From the NCBI RefSeq assembly GCF_000688415.1, contig NZ_JIAH01000013.1:1-64000 (forward strand): a stretch of DNA of 64,000 bases. Reading direction: 5' to 3'. The position numbers and the translations under genes were made by a program. The first letter of the stretch is position 1, and every line of letters begins with the position of its first letter. Positions 26,575 through 35,878 of the stretch are shown here, piece by piece. The notes beneath the pieces were generated by a model, which saw only the letters and a list, made by a program, of their open reading frames with translations, ran no database searches and was not told where the DNA came from. The DNA is from Corynebacterium pseudodiphtheriticum DSM 44287. GTDB taxonomy: Bacteria; Actinomycetota; Actinomycetes; Mycobacteriales; Mycobacteriaceae.

Positions 26575-26653
26575 GCCACGGTTTGCGTCGTCAAGTAAGC
26601 ATCCGCCACATGGCGTCGTTAAGCAACCATCCGAGGCGCGGCGTCGTTAAGCA
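26565..26653 (+). repeat. Imperfect repeats of the SURF1 3' end
   Basis: GCGTCG(A/T)TAAGC-like units occur at 26565 (containing the SURF1 stop codon), 26585, 26613 and 26641; the last three are spaced exactly 28 bases. They look like degenerate duplications of the gene's last codons. Confidence 0.6.
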
Positions 26654-26761
26654 TCTCGAGAAAAACCATCGGTTCTAAAACAGATTCGCCAAAGTGCTAT
26701 CACTTATCCGAAAAAGGCCGAAAATTAGGCTCTGAGCTGTGCAAGTGCCTAAAAGCGGTGC

Positions 26762-26767
26762 TAGCGT
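26762..26767 (+). promoter_or_regulatory. Candidate -10 box for the YhgE/Pip operon
   Basis: TAGCGT, seven bases, then GTG 26775: a leaderless-type arrangement that also decides the start codon. Confidence 0.35.
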
Positions 26768-26774
26768 TCTACGG

Positions 26775-29318
26775 GTGAGTATTAGTTGGAAGGTCTTTCG
26801 CGAGGACTTAGCCCGGTTGTGGCGCACCCGGAAAGTGTGGGTGATTCTGGTCGGATTGATGATCACCCCAGCTTTATATTCCTGGGTTAATATCGCGGCG
26901 TTTTGGGATCCGTATGAAAACACCGGCAATATCAAAGTTGCTGTGGTTAACGAGGACGAGGGCGCTAGTTCGGATCTCACGGGCGATCTTGACGTCGGCG
27001 CGGAGTTAGTAAAGCAGCTCAAAGACAACGACCGCCTGGGCTGGCAGTTTATTAACCGCGACGAGGCCAACCACGCGGTGCACACGGGTGATGTTTTCGC
27101 TTCTATCACGGTGCCAAAAACCTTCTCGCAGGACTTCGTCAGCTTGTTCCAGGGCACATATTCCCAGCCGACGCTGGAATATGCGGTGAACGAGAAGCTC
27201 AACGCGATTGCCCCGAAAATCACGGATCAGGGCGCTTCCACCATTGATTCAACGATCAGCGCTGCGTTTAACGAGCAGGTAGCACAATCGGTGGCCGCGG
27301 AATTGCGGAAGTCGGGCCACGACCTGGATTTCCGCATCGGCGACACTGCCAGTCGGGCTTCGGATTCTTTTATCCGCACTGCAGAGACGGTGGCGCAATC
27401 TCGCAACAGGCTCGCTGCGGTGCAATCCAGCCTGGATAATTCCCGCCCAGCCATCGCCGAGGCCCGCGAAGCACTGGTTGCGGTAGAGCGCACCATCGAC
27501 GACGCCCAAATTGCCCTGGGCCAGGTGGAGTCCATCACCAATGAGGTTCAGCGCCAGCTGACCACATTTGCCGATGAGGCCACCGCTGCTTATGTGCAGG
27601 GCACCACCGCGCTTGCCGACGGCGCTGCTTCCGCACACGCGAGCGTGAACTCCGTATCTGGCCAGTTGACCGGCGCACTCAACCGCGTGGGGGCGGCCAC
27701 CGATGGTGCCAGCGGCATCGTCGACCAAGCAGAACAAGCCATCGACCGTTTAGGCGGGTTAGCGCGACTGCCGGCCCTACCGCCGCAAATTTCCGGACAG
27801 ATCCAGCAAACCGTGGATGATCTGCACGCCCGCAATTCGCAAAACCGCGCCGTGCTCGGTGAGCTTTCCGTATTGCACGATAGCGCACAAAATACGTTGA
27901 ATTCTTTGAACGACACTGCCGCTGCACTCGACCGCGCCACGGACGCAGTGCGTGCAGATTCCGTGGGACTGCGTGATTCCATCAACAACACCGTGCCACA
28001 GCTGAATTCGGCCATCTCGCGGGTATCTGCTACCGCCGCGAATCTGTCCGCCACCCTGGGTGCACAGAAGAGTTTGCTCGGCGAGACCGATGGTTTGCTC
28101 GACGGCGTCGACACGCAGCTGGGGCGCGCGAAAGACGTCATCGGTAATTTCCGGGAAGATCTCGACGGCATCGAAAATGGGCTCAACACTGCACGCACGG
28201 ACATCCTGGCACTGGCCAATCTTGCCCAAGATAATCCTGCTTTGCGCTCGGTCAATGCACTGAATGCCGACGAGATTTCGTCATTTTTGGCCTCCCCGGC
28301 AGAGATGGAATCGCACGCGGTCTTCCCGGTTTCGCACTACGGTTCTGGCATGTCCTCGCTGTTTATCAACCTGACGCTGTGGATCGGCGCATTCATGTTG
28401 ATGATCATTTTCCGCACAGAGGTCGATTCCCGCGGGCGGGAAGGCCTCACCGTGCAGCGTGCGTATCAGGCGCGCTACCTGCTCATGGGTGTATTTGGCA
28501 TTATGCAAGCGCTGATCGTGTCCATCGGCAACCTGGTCATTGGCGTCGAGCACGTCTCCGCAATCGGTTATGTCCTCACCGCCACTATCTTGAGCCTGTG
28601 TTACTTAGCGATTATTTACGGCTTGGTCTCTGCCTTCGGCCACATCGGACGCATCATCGCGGTGGTCTACGCTTTTGTGCAAATCCCCGGAGCTTCTGGG
28701 CTCTATCCCATTGAGATGACCCCCGATTTCTTCCGCGCGATACACCCTTTCCTGCCGTTTACTTACGGCATTGGTGCGATGCGAGAAACCGTCGGCGGGT
28801 TCTATGGCAACCATTACTGGAGCAACCTGGCCACAATCATCGCGATGGCAGCGGTGGCCTTCCTGGTGGGCATGTTGGCACGCCGCGGCCTTTCACATGT
28901 CAATATTTTGGTCAACGACCAGCTGGAAAAAGGTGGCCTGGTAATCAACGAGAAGGTGCATTTGACCGGCAGCCCGTACCGCATCACCGACGTCGTCGCT
29001 GCTTTGCGGGACCGTGAAGGCTACCAAGAGAGTTTGGATTCCAAGTGGCGTTCCGCGCGCCGCAATTATTCGCAATGGATGGGTATCACCATTGGTGTGG
29101 GTGCGTTGCTCGTGCTGATCTTAGGCATCGTTTCCCGCTTCAACCCGGATGAGAAAGCTGTCTTTTTCGGTTTGGCGTGCCTAGTGGTGATGATCGCGGT
29201 AGTCATTATTTGCGCGTTGGAATACATTAAACAGTCCGTCGCACGCGATAACAGCTTGGCGGATCTCAGCGATGACGAGCTGCAAGAACAACTGGCCAAG
29301 CAAGGTGAGAAGTCATGA
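26775..29318 (+). CDS. YhgE/Pip-domain membrane protein A
   Basis: The 847-residue protein has an N-terminal helix (VWVILVGLMITPALYSWVNI), the YhgE/Pip signature AFWDPYENTGNIKVAVVNED, and a long extracytoplasmic coiled region rich in Ala, Asn and Gln (about residues 160-500). A block of C-terminal membrane helices of the ABC-2 permease type follows. The family includes the Lactococcus phage-infection protein Pip and the type VII secretion-associated EsaA/YueB; function in corynebacteria is unproven. GTG 26775 is chosen over GTG 26739. The next gene starts inside its stop codon (ATGA). Confidence 0.9.
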   Translation: MSISWKVFREDLARLWRTRKVWVILVGLMITPALYSWVNIAAFWDPYENTGNIKVAVVNEDEGASSDLTGDLDVGAELVKQLKDNDRLGWQFINRDEANHAVHTGDVFASITVPKTFSQDFVSLFQGTYSQPTLEYAVNEKLNAIAPKITDQGASTIDSTISAAFNEQVAQSVAAELRKSGHDLDFRIGDTASRASDSFIRTAETVAQSRNRLAAVQSSLDNSRPAIAEAREALVAVERTIDDAQIALGQVESITNEVQRQLTTFADEATAAYVQGTTALADGAASAHASVNSVSGQLTGALNRVGAATDGASGIVDQAEQAIDRLGGLARLPALPPQISGQIQQTVDDLHARNSQNRAVLGELSVLHDSAQNTLNSLNDTAAALDRATDAVRADSVGLRDSINNTVPQLNSAISRVSATAANLSATLGAQKSLLGETDGLLDGVDTQLGRAKDVIGNFREDLDGIENGLNTARTDILALANLAQDNPALRSVNALNADEISSFLASPAEMESHAVFPVSHYGSGMSSLFINLTLWIGAFMLMIIFRTEVDSRGREGLTVQRAYQARYLLMGVFGIMQALIVSIGNLVIGVEHVSAIGYVLTATILSLCYLAIIYGLVSAFGHIGRIIAVVYAFVQIPGASGLYPIEMTPDFFRAIHPFLPFTYGIGAMRETVGGFYGNHYWSNLATIIAMAAVAFLVGMLARRGLSHVNILVNDQLEKGGLVINEKVHLTGSPYRITDVVAALRDREGYQESLDSKWRSARRNYSQWMGITIGVGALLVLILGIVSRFNPDEKAVFFGLACLVVMIAVVIICALEYIKQSVARDNSLADLSDDELQEQLAKQGEKS

Positions 29319-31537
29319 ACAACATCCTGAGTATTCTCCGCAATGATCTGCGTGCAATCCGCGGCAATGTCATGACGGGTGTGATTGTTTTCGGTTTGGT
29401 CATCATCCCGTTGCTGTTTACTGGCTTCAATATTTTGGCTAGCTGGGATCCCTTCAGCAATACCGACCGCTTGAAAATCGCCGTGGCTAGCAAGGATGAG
29501 GGCCACGAGTCCGATCTGGCTTCGTTGCGGTTGAATCTTGGCGACGAAGTGCTGTCCCAGCTTTCCCGAAATGAGCAGGTCGATTGGGTTCTGACCAATG
29601 CCGACGATGCTTTAGAGGGCACCAAGTCCGGCGAATACTACGCCGGCATCGTGTTGCCAGAAAACTTCAGCCGGGAATTGCTGACCTTCTATATCGAAGG
29701 CACCGAGCCGGCAAAGTTGGATCTGTATACCAACGAGAAGAAAAACGCCTTGTCAACGACCATCACCGAGCGCAGTGCCAGCGGTGTGATTGAGCGTATC
29801 GACGAATCTTTCACCCGCGTGGTCACCACCATTGGGCTGGGTGTTGTCGAATCGTTGGATAATTATCTAGAGGAGGAAGAAACCCAGGCGGCTTTGGATA
29901 ATGTCGCCAACCGTGTTGAAAACATCGGTACACGGTTGAATTCTTCTGCCGCCACGGTGCGTAGTTTGGCAAACCTTGTCGATTCCGCAATCCCGCTGGC
30001 GCAGGCCGCTGATAATATTTTGCGTGCTGCCGGGAGCCACACTGCCTCGCGTACTGATGCTGGCGCTAGCTCTGGCGCCGGAGCTGGGGCTGGGGCCGAT
30101 GGCTCTTCCCCCATTGATGCGCTTTCGGCAACCCTAAATGATTCCACCGGCGCGCTAGAAAATTCCTTGGGCGCGACCTCGCAAGCTTATGCGGCATTAT
30201 CGGATCAATTCGACGAGTTATTGAATAATGCGCAGGCTGCCACGGCGCAAACGGCGCAAACTTACCGCACGGCGGCAGAACGGGTAGCGCAGCAAACAGC
30301 AGCGTTCCAAGGCGTACGCGATGCACTCGAACGGGAAATCGACAACTTGCCGCTACCAGGCCCGGTTTCTGCTGGCTACCAGCAAGTTCGCGCGCAATTG
30401 GATGCGTCTATCGCCCAGTCGAATGCCCTGCATGATTCTTTGACGACGACCGCCGATCGCGTCGAATCGGGCACCGGTAATGCACGGCAATCCCGGCAAC
30501 AAACCCAGGAAGCGATTGCGGCAGCCCGCCAGGCTGTCGATAATGCACGCACTGCCTACCGCGAGAATTTGCAGCCCCAGTTGAATACGCTGCGCGGGAG
30601 CGTAAACACCGTCGTTAATGATATCGCCGCGGTGCGCGCGGAAATCGCCGATGTGCGCAATACGCTATCGAGCACCTCGGGTGGTCCGGAGTCCAGTTTG
30701 TTGCGCGCCCGGGATGGCGCCGACCGGTTGGCCGATACTCTCTATGAGCAAGCACGTCGTTTTGCTGATCTGGAACGCCAATTTGCAGAGGTGCGCGAAG
30801 GTGGCGACCTGAGCAAATTAGCTGACATCATCGGCTCGGATCCAGAATTGCTTGCCTCCCGGATTTCCGCGCCAGTGGCTGTGGAACGCAAACCAGTGTT
30901 CGCAGTGGCGTCGTTTGGTGTAGGTATGACGCCGTTCTACCTGGCACTCGCACTGTGGGTGGGTGCGTTGTTGACGTGCGTTTTGATGCGCAGCAACGCT
31001 GAACACAAATACCTCAGCGACGACGGCGAGTTCACGCGCAACCAGATTTATCTGGGCCGGGTGGCTACGTTCTTGGCGATCGGTATTGCCCAGGCAACCT
31101 TCGCCGTGGGCGGTTTGATCTTCTTCGTGCAGATTCAACCAGAGCACCCATTCTTACTCTGGTTGAGTGCTGTGCTTGCCTCATCGGTATTCATGTTGAT
31201 CGTGCATGCACTGGTGATCGCCTTCGATAGTGCCGGTAAGGCACTCGCTGTGCTGCTATTGATCGTGCAGGTTTCCGGCTCCGGCGGTGCTTATCCGCTA
31301 CCGCTGCTGCCTCATTGGTTCCAGTCTGTGAGTCCGTGGCTGCCTGCCACCTATGCCATTGATGCGTTCCGCAGCGCAATCGCTGGTGTGTACCAAGGGG
31401 ATATTTTCCGCGACCTGGGCATGCTGCTGTTATTCGCCATCCCGGCTTTGGTGCTGGGATTGTGGCTGCGTCGCGCGATGGATAGCTACCACCAGCGGCT
31501 GCAGAAAGGCATCCGGGAAACCCGAGTCATGCAATAG
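29315..31537 (+). CDS. YhgE/Pip-domain membrane protein B
   Basis: This 740-residue paralogue of the preceding gene overlaps it by four bases (ATGA), implying coupled translation. It repeats the architecture: one N-terminal helix (VMTGVIVFGLVIIPLLFTGF), the motif ILASWDPFSNTDRLKIAVAS, a long Ala-rich coiled extracytoplasmic domain with a Gly/Ala spacer near residue 245, and a C-terminal membrane block ending in a short basic tail. The matching topology suggests that A and B form a heteromeric complex, an inference from coupling and similarity. Confidence 0.9.
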   Translation: MNNILSILRNDLRAIRGNVMTGVIVFGLVIIPLLFTGFNILASWDPFSNTDRLKIAVASKDEGHESDLASLRLNLGDEVLSQLSRNEQVDWVLTNADDALEGTKSGEYYAGIVLPENFSRELLTFYIEGTEPAKLDLYTNEKKNALSTTITERSASGVIERIDESFTRVVTTIGLGVVESLDNYLEEEETQAALDNVANRVENIGTRLNSSAATVRSLANLVDSAIPLAQAADNILRAAGSHTASRTDAGASSGAGAGAGADGSSPIDALSATLNDSTGALENSLGATSQAYAALSDQFDELLNNAQAATAQTAQTYRTAAERVAQQTAAFQGVRDALEREIDNLPLPGPVSAGYQQVRAQLDASIAQSNALHDSLTTTADRVESGTGNARQSRQQTQEAIAAARQAVDNARTAYRENLQPQLNTLRGSVNTVVNDIAAVRAEIADVRNTLSSTSGGPESSLLRARDGADRLADTLYEQARRFADLERQFAEVREGGDLSKLADIIGSDPELLASRISAPVAVERKPVFAVASFGVGMTPFYLALALWVGALLTCVLMRSNAEHKYLSDDGEFTRNQIYLGRVATFLAIGIAQATFAVGGLIFFVQIQPEHPFLLWLSAVLASSVFMLIVHALVIAFDSAGKALAVLLLIVQVSGSGGAYPLPLLPHWFQSVSPWLPATYAIDAFRSAIAGVYQGDIFRDLGMLLLFAIPALVLGLWLRRAMDSYHQRLQKGIRETRVMQ

Positions 31538-31614
31538 CGCTAGTACTACTAGTAGGAGGACGCCCGCGCTTGGCTGACTTTGCTCGCCAACACTGCTATT
31601 ACTGGGTGTTATGA

Positions 31615-32136
31615 GTGGTGGTTGGTGTGAGTAAAAATTCCCCGGACAATATCCTGCTCTATTTGCCGGAAAAGCAAGAGCAGCGCATCCGCGAGATTTT
31701 CGCTGGCTTGGCTGCCCGGGGCTTTCCGGTGCAAAACCAGCGCCCACATATTACGGTGACGTTTTCCGCGGCGATGGATCCCAGCGTCGTCGAGTTGGCA
31801 GCCGAGTTATTGCCCGCGGTGATCCCAGCGCAGTTTCGCCGGGTAGGAAACGTCATCTTCGGTACTAAGAGCAAACAGACCGTGGCGTGGTTGTTGCAGA
31901 CCACCCGGGAATTAGAAATTGCCGCCAGCACAATCAGCGCAGCCAACCCCGATGGCCACGGCCCATTGTGGACGCCCCACCTGACCATGGGTTTGCGCCT
32001 GCCCCGCAAAGACATCCCCGGCTATTTGCAAGCCATGGATGAGCTGACCTCGTCGCATTTCAAAGAACTCACCGCAGTGGAAGCCGCGTACTGGCGCCCG
32101 AAGACGCAAGAAAAACGGCTGCTCGCGGGTGGTTAG
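31615..32136 (+). CDS. 2H phosphoesterase (2'-5' RNA ligase family)
   Basis: The 173-residue protein has the paired HxT motifs of the 2H superfamily: RPHITVTFSAAM and TPHLTMGLRLP. Family members act on cyclic phosphodiester RNA ends or related nucleotides; the name RNA ligase is historical. Start GTG 31615 or GTG 31624 (MSKNSPDNILLYLPEK) are both possible; I see no convincing ribosome site. It converges on the nucleotidyltransferase gene with 42 bases between. Confidence 0.82.
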   Translation: MVVGVSKNSPDNILLYLPEKQEQRIREIFAGLAARGFPVQNQRPHITVTFSAAMDPSVVELAAELLPAVIPAQFRRVGNVIFGTKSKQTVAWLLQTTRELEIAASTISAANPDGHGPLWTPHLTMGLRLPRKDIPGYLQAMDELTSSHFKELTAVEAAYWRPKTQEKRLLAGG

Positions 32137-32178
32137 CATTATTTTCCAGCACGGATTAGCGTTTCAAAACCGCGCCGA

Positions 32179-32562
32179 CTATGTGAATCCACGATATCCA
32201 AAGTCGTCGTAGCAATATGCTGAATTCATGAAGTCCATGGTGTCCCCAGCATCAACCCCGTATCGGACATAAAACGCCGTGGCTACGTCGAGAAGATTCG
32301 GCCTGTCTTCTTTGGTGCGAGAAAAATCAACTGAATAAGCAAGATCCGCATCCCCCGCACTGTGCGCATCAGTACATGCGCTTCCGAATAAAACCAGCAG
32401 GTCAATCCCCAGTTCTAAGCAAAACGATTCCAGCGAGCCATCTTCGACTTCGCTGCGCAACCTGGCGACGATTTCTGTGGGGTACTCATAATGCAACGCT
32501 GGCAAGCAATGTCTCTGGTCTTTGCGGCGCAGTCTTCGTGATAAAAAACATACGCCAGTCAC
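32179..32562 (-). CDS. Nucleotidyltransferase-domain protein, possibly truncated
   Basis: A 127-residue reading contains the minimal nucleotidyltransferase signature LFGSACTDAHSAGDADLAYS (GS-x(n)-DxD). The C-terminus ends at MDFMNSAYCYDDFGYRGFT, just where related proteins continue (usually into an R-Y-E helix), so the gene may be truncated or frameshifted. The first 24 residues are basic and unlike the family. MNT-type domains are often antitoxins of HEPN partners, but no HEPN gene adjoins it; the Abi-like HEPN gene is 10 kb away. Function not assigned. Confidence 0.6.
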   Translation of the reverse strand: MTGVCFLSRRLRRKDQRHCLPALHYEYPTEIVARLRSEVEDGSLESFCLELGIDLLVLFGSACTDAHSAGDADLAYSVDFSRTKEDRPNLLDVATAFYVRYGVDAGDTMDFMNSAYCYDDFGYRGFT

Positions 32563-32701
32563 ACGCCACTGCTTATATGATGGGGACCATAAGGTTCCGG
32601 AATTTTATAGCACATCATTCTTCGACATTCATCCGATTTGCAGCCTGGCCACGCTACCGCCGCAGGCTGTCTATACACACGCCGTGACCTGAGGAGGCAC
32701 C

Positions 32702-33793
32702 ATGAAAGCTGCACGTTTTTATGATCGCAACGACATCCGTATCGAAGACATCGAGCAACAAGAATTACAACCAGGTACCGCCCGCGTTGATGTTGCCTGG
32801 TGTGGGATCTGTGGCACTGACCTGCATGAATACCTCGACGGCCCGATCTTCTGCCCTTCACACGGCAACCCACACCCCATCAGTGGCGAAGAACCACCAG
32901 TGACGATGGGCCACGAATTCTGTGGCGTGGTCTCCGAAGTAGCCGATGATATCGATGACCTGGCCGTGGGCGATCATGTCGTTGTCGAGCCCTACATCAT
33001 CAGTGAAGACGTTAATACCGGCCCAGAATCCAAGACCTACCACCTGTCGGAAAACATGAACTTCATCGGGCTGGGTGGCCGCGGCGGCGGGCTGGCGGAA
33101 AATGTCGTCGTCAAGCGTCGGTGGATCCACAAGATCAGCGATAAAGTTTCCCTCGATCACGCCGCGCTCATTGAACCACTGACCGTGGGTTACCACGCCG
33201 TGGAACGCGCTGGCGTGGGCGAGGATTCCGCGGGCCAAGTTGCACTCATCGGTGGTGCGGGCCCAATCGGTTTGCTCACCGCGGCTGTGTTGAAGGCGTT
33301 TGGCGTGACCGTCGTCGTCTCCGAGCTGTCCAAAGCGCGCCGCGAGAAGGCCCTGGAAACCGGGGTTGCTGATCATGCGCTGAACCCAGAAGAAGTCGAC
33401 GTCGTCGCCAAGATCAAGGAGCTTACCAACGGTGTCGGCGCCGATGTGGCTTTCGAATGCACCTCTGTTCCGGTGGTTTTCGACACGCTCATGGATGCGC
33501 TGCGCCCACGCGGGGTTTTGCAGATCGTATCGATTTGGGGCAAGCCTGCTGAGCTGGACCTAAACAAGATTGTGCTGAAAGAGCTGGACGTGCGCGGCAC
33601 CATTGGTTATGTCAACAACCACCCGGCTGCGATCAAATTGGTCGAAGATGGACGCGTGGACCTCACGCCGTTTGTCACCGCGCGCATTGGTTTGGACGAA
33701 CTGATCGACGAAGGTTTCGACACACTCATTCACCGCAACGAAACCGCCGTGAAGATCCTCGTCTCGCCATCTGGCAAGGGCTTGGAGAAATAG
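32702..33793 (+). CDS. 2,3-butanediol dehydrogenase
   Basis: This 363-residue zinc-dependent medium-chain dehydrogenase matches the (R,R)-butanediol dehydrogenase branch. Its start is MKAARFYDRNDIRIED, the catalytic zinc region is CGICGTDLHEYLDGPIFCP and GHEFCGVV, and the loop LGGRGGGLAENVVV replaces the structural zinc loop. The nucleotide site is GGAGPIGLLTAAVLKA. It interconverts acetoin and 2,3-butanediol. GGAGG seven bases upstream fixes the start. It stands alone between divergent and unknown genes. Confidence 0.92.
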   Translation: MKAARFYDRNDIRIEDIEQQELQPGTARVDVAWCGICGTDLHEYLDGPIFCPSHGNPHPISGEEPPVTMGHEFCGVVSEVADDIDDLAVGDHVVVEPYIISEDVNTGPESKTYHLSENMNFIGLGGRGGGLAENVVVKRRWIHKISDKVSLDHAALIEPLTVGYHAVERAGVGEDSAGQVALIGGAGPIGLLTAAVLKAFGVTVVVSELSKARREKALETGVADHALNPEEVDVVAKIKELTNGVGADVAFECTSVPVVFDTLMDALRPRGVLQIVSIWGKPAELDLNKIVLKELDVRGTIGYVNNHPAAIKLVEDGRVDLTPFVTARIGLDELIDEGFDTLIHRNETAVKILVSPSGKGLEK

Positions 33794-33880
33794 CTCTTCC
33801 TGGTTAACTCTTTCCCCCGTTTTTCTCTGCGCTATGCTTTATTGTGAGCTATAGCTTGTGAGGACAATCGGGGGATTTTT

Positions 33881-34234
33881 ATGGATACGGCAGAAATAGT
33901 TCTGCAAGCAGCACAGTTAGTTGTTGCATTAGCAGGCCTTATAGGGCTAGTTGTCACCATCCAACAGCGAACGAACAGCGATAATCGTTCGGAATGGTGG
34001 AAACGTTATACTTGGTCAATCGAAAATATCGCTAATGACAATGAACGAGTTCGTAGCGCCGCCTGGCAAAATACAAAAGCCTTATACCAAAGCTCGCTCA
34101 TTACAAAAACCGAAAAAGCACTAATTGCTGGTCTTGCCTTAGAAACATTGAACGACGATAATCGGAAGCAGGACGATACAGGAGGTAGCGATGCCCCAAG
34201 AAACCAATCCTCGGGTACGCCAAACGATTGCTGA
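33881..34234 (+). CDS. Small membrane protein of unknown family
   Basis: The 117-residue protein has one N-terminal helix (LVVALAGLIGLVVTIQQ) and then a helical soluble section (RSEWWKRYTWSIENIANDNE), ending in a polar Asp/Asn-rich tail. A GGGGG run lies six to ten bases upstream, and the palindrome AGCTATAGCT (33847-33856) lies in the promoter region. The next gene begins inside its 3' end, so the two form a unit. I do not recognise the family. Confidence 0.65.
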   Translation: MDTAEIVLQAAQLVVALAGLIGLVVTIQQRTNSDNRSEWWKRYTWSIENIANDNERVRSAAWQNTKALYQSSLITKTEKALIAGLALETLNDDNRKQDDTGGSDAPRNQSSGTPNDC

Positions 34235-34433
34235 AGTCGCAGTAGAAGGCACGAAGTTCACTGGCGAAATTCTCCCTCGCTATGTTTACGAGCTCGCCGG
34301 TGCGCCGGTGCCTCCAGAAGCTACCGATGAACTCCAACGGGGCACAAGCACTCCAGCCGACACCAGTATTGGTACAAAGCTTAAACAATGGTGGCGCCGA
34401 AATTGGAACACCCACCTCATCTTCGACGACTAA
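34191..34433 (+). CDS. Small protein of unknown family, partner of the preceding gene
   Basis: This 80-residue protein starts with MPQETNPRVRQTIAEVAVEG and ends WWRRNWNTHLIFDD. GGAGG six bases before the ATG is a strong ribosome site within the upstream gene, overlapping it by 44 bases in another frame. No membrane helix or known motif is visible. The overlap and good site argue that it is a real coupled gene. It converges on the PAP2 gene with no space for a terminator. Confidence 0.6.
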   Translation: MPQETNPRVRQTIAEVAVEGTKFTGEILPRYVYELAGAPVPPEATDELQRGTSTPADTSIGTKLKQWWRRNWNTHLIFDD

Positions 34434-34434
34434 C

Positions 34435-35823
34435 TTATTTCACCACTACTTCCCCGCCCGCGCCGATGCTTACCTGTGCATTCCAGGCGCGGGCTAGATT
34501 AATTCGCTGCCAGTCTCCTTTGGCTGGGTCACGATCATCCAGTGGGTAGCCGGACGGCAAGGCGGTGTGGCGCAGTACTTCAGCACGCTGCTCGTAGCTG
34601 AGTTCCGGGAAGCGGGTTTCCAGTAACGCTGGTGCCGCTGTGGGGACGTTCACCGGTTCATCGGTCGCGAAAATTGATGTGAAACCGTAGGTCATGCGTC
34701 GTGTGTAATCAGCTTCTGCTTGCTGGTCGCTGAGCGCATGCGAGTCTTCGGCAATCATCTCGGCAAAAGGCTTGCCCGCACGCCATTCCATCTCTGCGAC
34801 GATCTCTGCACGCGCCTGCAGCAGCGCATCGCGCATTTTCGGATCATTCCACCGATCCGCCGCAGCCGCCTGCCCGGTCATGCGCCCGCCGATGACATCC
34901 AGAGGGAAGTGCACGCCCATCACCAGTCGCGATTCCCCAGCCTCAGAACCACGCGCCAGCAATTGCGTACCCACCTCCGGCAGCATCATGGCCAGCAGCG
35001 TAGTAATCCACGTCGCCTGGTTAGTGTGCCCAGACGGGAAAGATTTGCTCGAGCCGTCGTACAGCTCACGTTCCGGCGACTCATGGCGCTGAATGCGCTC
35101 CGGGGCTTGCACGAATGGGCGGTCGTTATTGAACAGCAGCTTTTCCGCGCGACCCCAGCTAGCGATTCCACCCGCGCGAGCCGCATAGCCGTTGCCCAGT
35201 AGGAACTCGGTTTTCGGCAGCCGCTTTTCGTGTAACGCAGCCAGAAAATGCCGGCCGAATTCGTCGCCAAGAGCCTCAGCTGCGGTAAAAAGCACGCCAT
35301 CTTTATCCGCCAGGGCATCGCGAATGGCCTTGTCGACGCGCGGTGGCTGCGCATTATTGTTGTAATCGGCGACGATGTCCAGGTTTTTCTGCATCACCTC
35401 CGGGTGGTTACTGCGCAGGTCTTTAAATTCCCGCACTACCTCGTAATAGATGCCGTACCGGTAAGAAGACACATCGGAGACGTAACCGGTGAGGTAGCTG
35501 ACATCGAAAGGCTGCGGCACCGGGGCGCCCGCGTGGTGTTGTGGGTTCGCGCCGATCGAGCTCAGCGGGCTGTACTCTGGCCTCGCGCCGTGCTCGCTGG
35601 AAAGTTTCGGGGCAGGCAGCTGCAACTGTGGGATCTCGAATGGGAGTGCCAGGTGCGTGGTGTTCGCGTTAAGTGGGGCTTGCAATGAGGCTTCTGCTGC
35701 CATGGAGTGCGCAGTGCCGCCGTGCTGTTCCACAAGGCTAGGAGTCCCAGCCACAACTGCCAGGGCTCCGGCGGCAGTTAACAGCGAAGTAGCACAGCGT
35801 CGGGATGTAAGAAACATTTTCAC
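34435..35823 (-). CDS. Secreted PAP2/class A acid phosphatase
   Basis: The 462-residue protein has a signal peptide (MKMFLTSRRCATSLLTAAGA then LAVVAGT). It has the three phosphatase motifs: KLLFNNDRP (K-x6-RP), FPSGHTNQ (PSGH) and SRLVMGVHFPLDVIGG (SR-x5-H-x3-D). The order and lack of membrane helices place it with soluble class A acid phosphatases exported to the cell surface or medium. The N-terminal 100 residues after the signal are Pro/Leu-rich without a recognised domain. Substrate unknown. Confidence 0.88.
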   Translation of the reverse strand: MKMFLTSRRCATSLLTAAGALAVVAGTPSLVEQHGGTAHSMAAEASLQAPLNANTTHLALPFEIPQLQLPAPKLSSEHGARPEYSPLSSIGANPQHHAGAPVPQPFDVSYLTGYVSDVSSYRYGIYYEVVREFKDLRSNHPEVMQKNLDIVADYNNNAQPPRVDKAIRDALADKDGVLFTAAEALGDEFGRHFLAALHEKRLPKTEFLLGNGYAARAGGIASWGRAEKLLFNNDRPFVQAPERIQRHESPERELYDGSSKSFPSGHTNQATWITTLLAMMLPEVGTQLLARGSEAGESRLVMGVHFPLDVIGGRMTGQAAAADRWNDPKMRDALLQARAEIVAEMEWRAGKPFAEMIAEDSHALSDQQAEADYTRRMTYGFTSIFATDEPVNVPTAAPALLETRFPELSYEQRAEVLRHTALPSGYPLDDRDPAKGDWQRINLARAWNAQVSIGAGGEVVVK

Positions 35824-35878
35824 AATGAATTATCCCAGAGCATCTAATGAGATTGAAGGGTTCACTGCTGCGGTTGGA

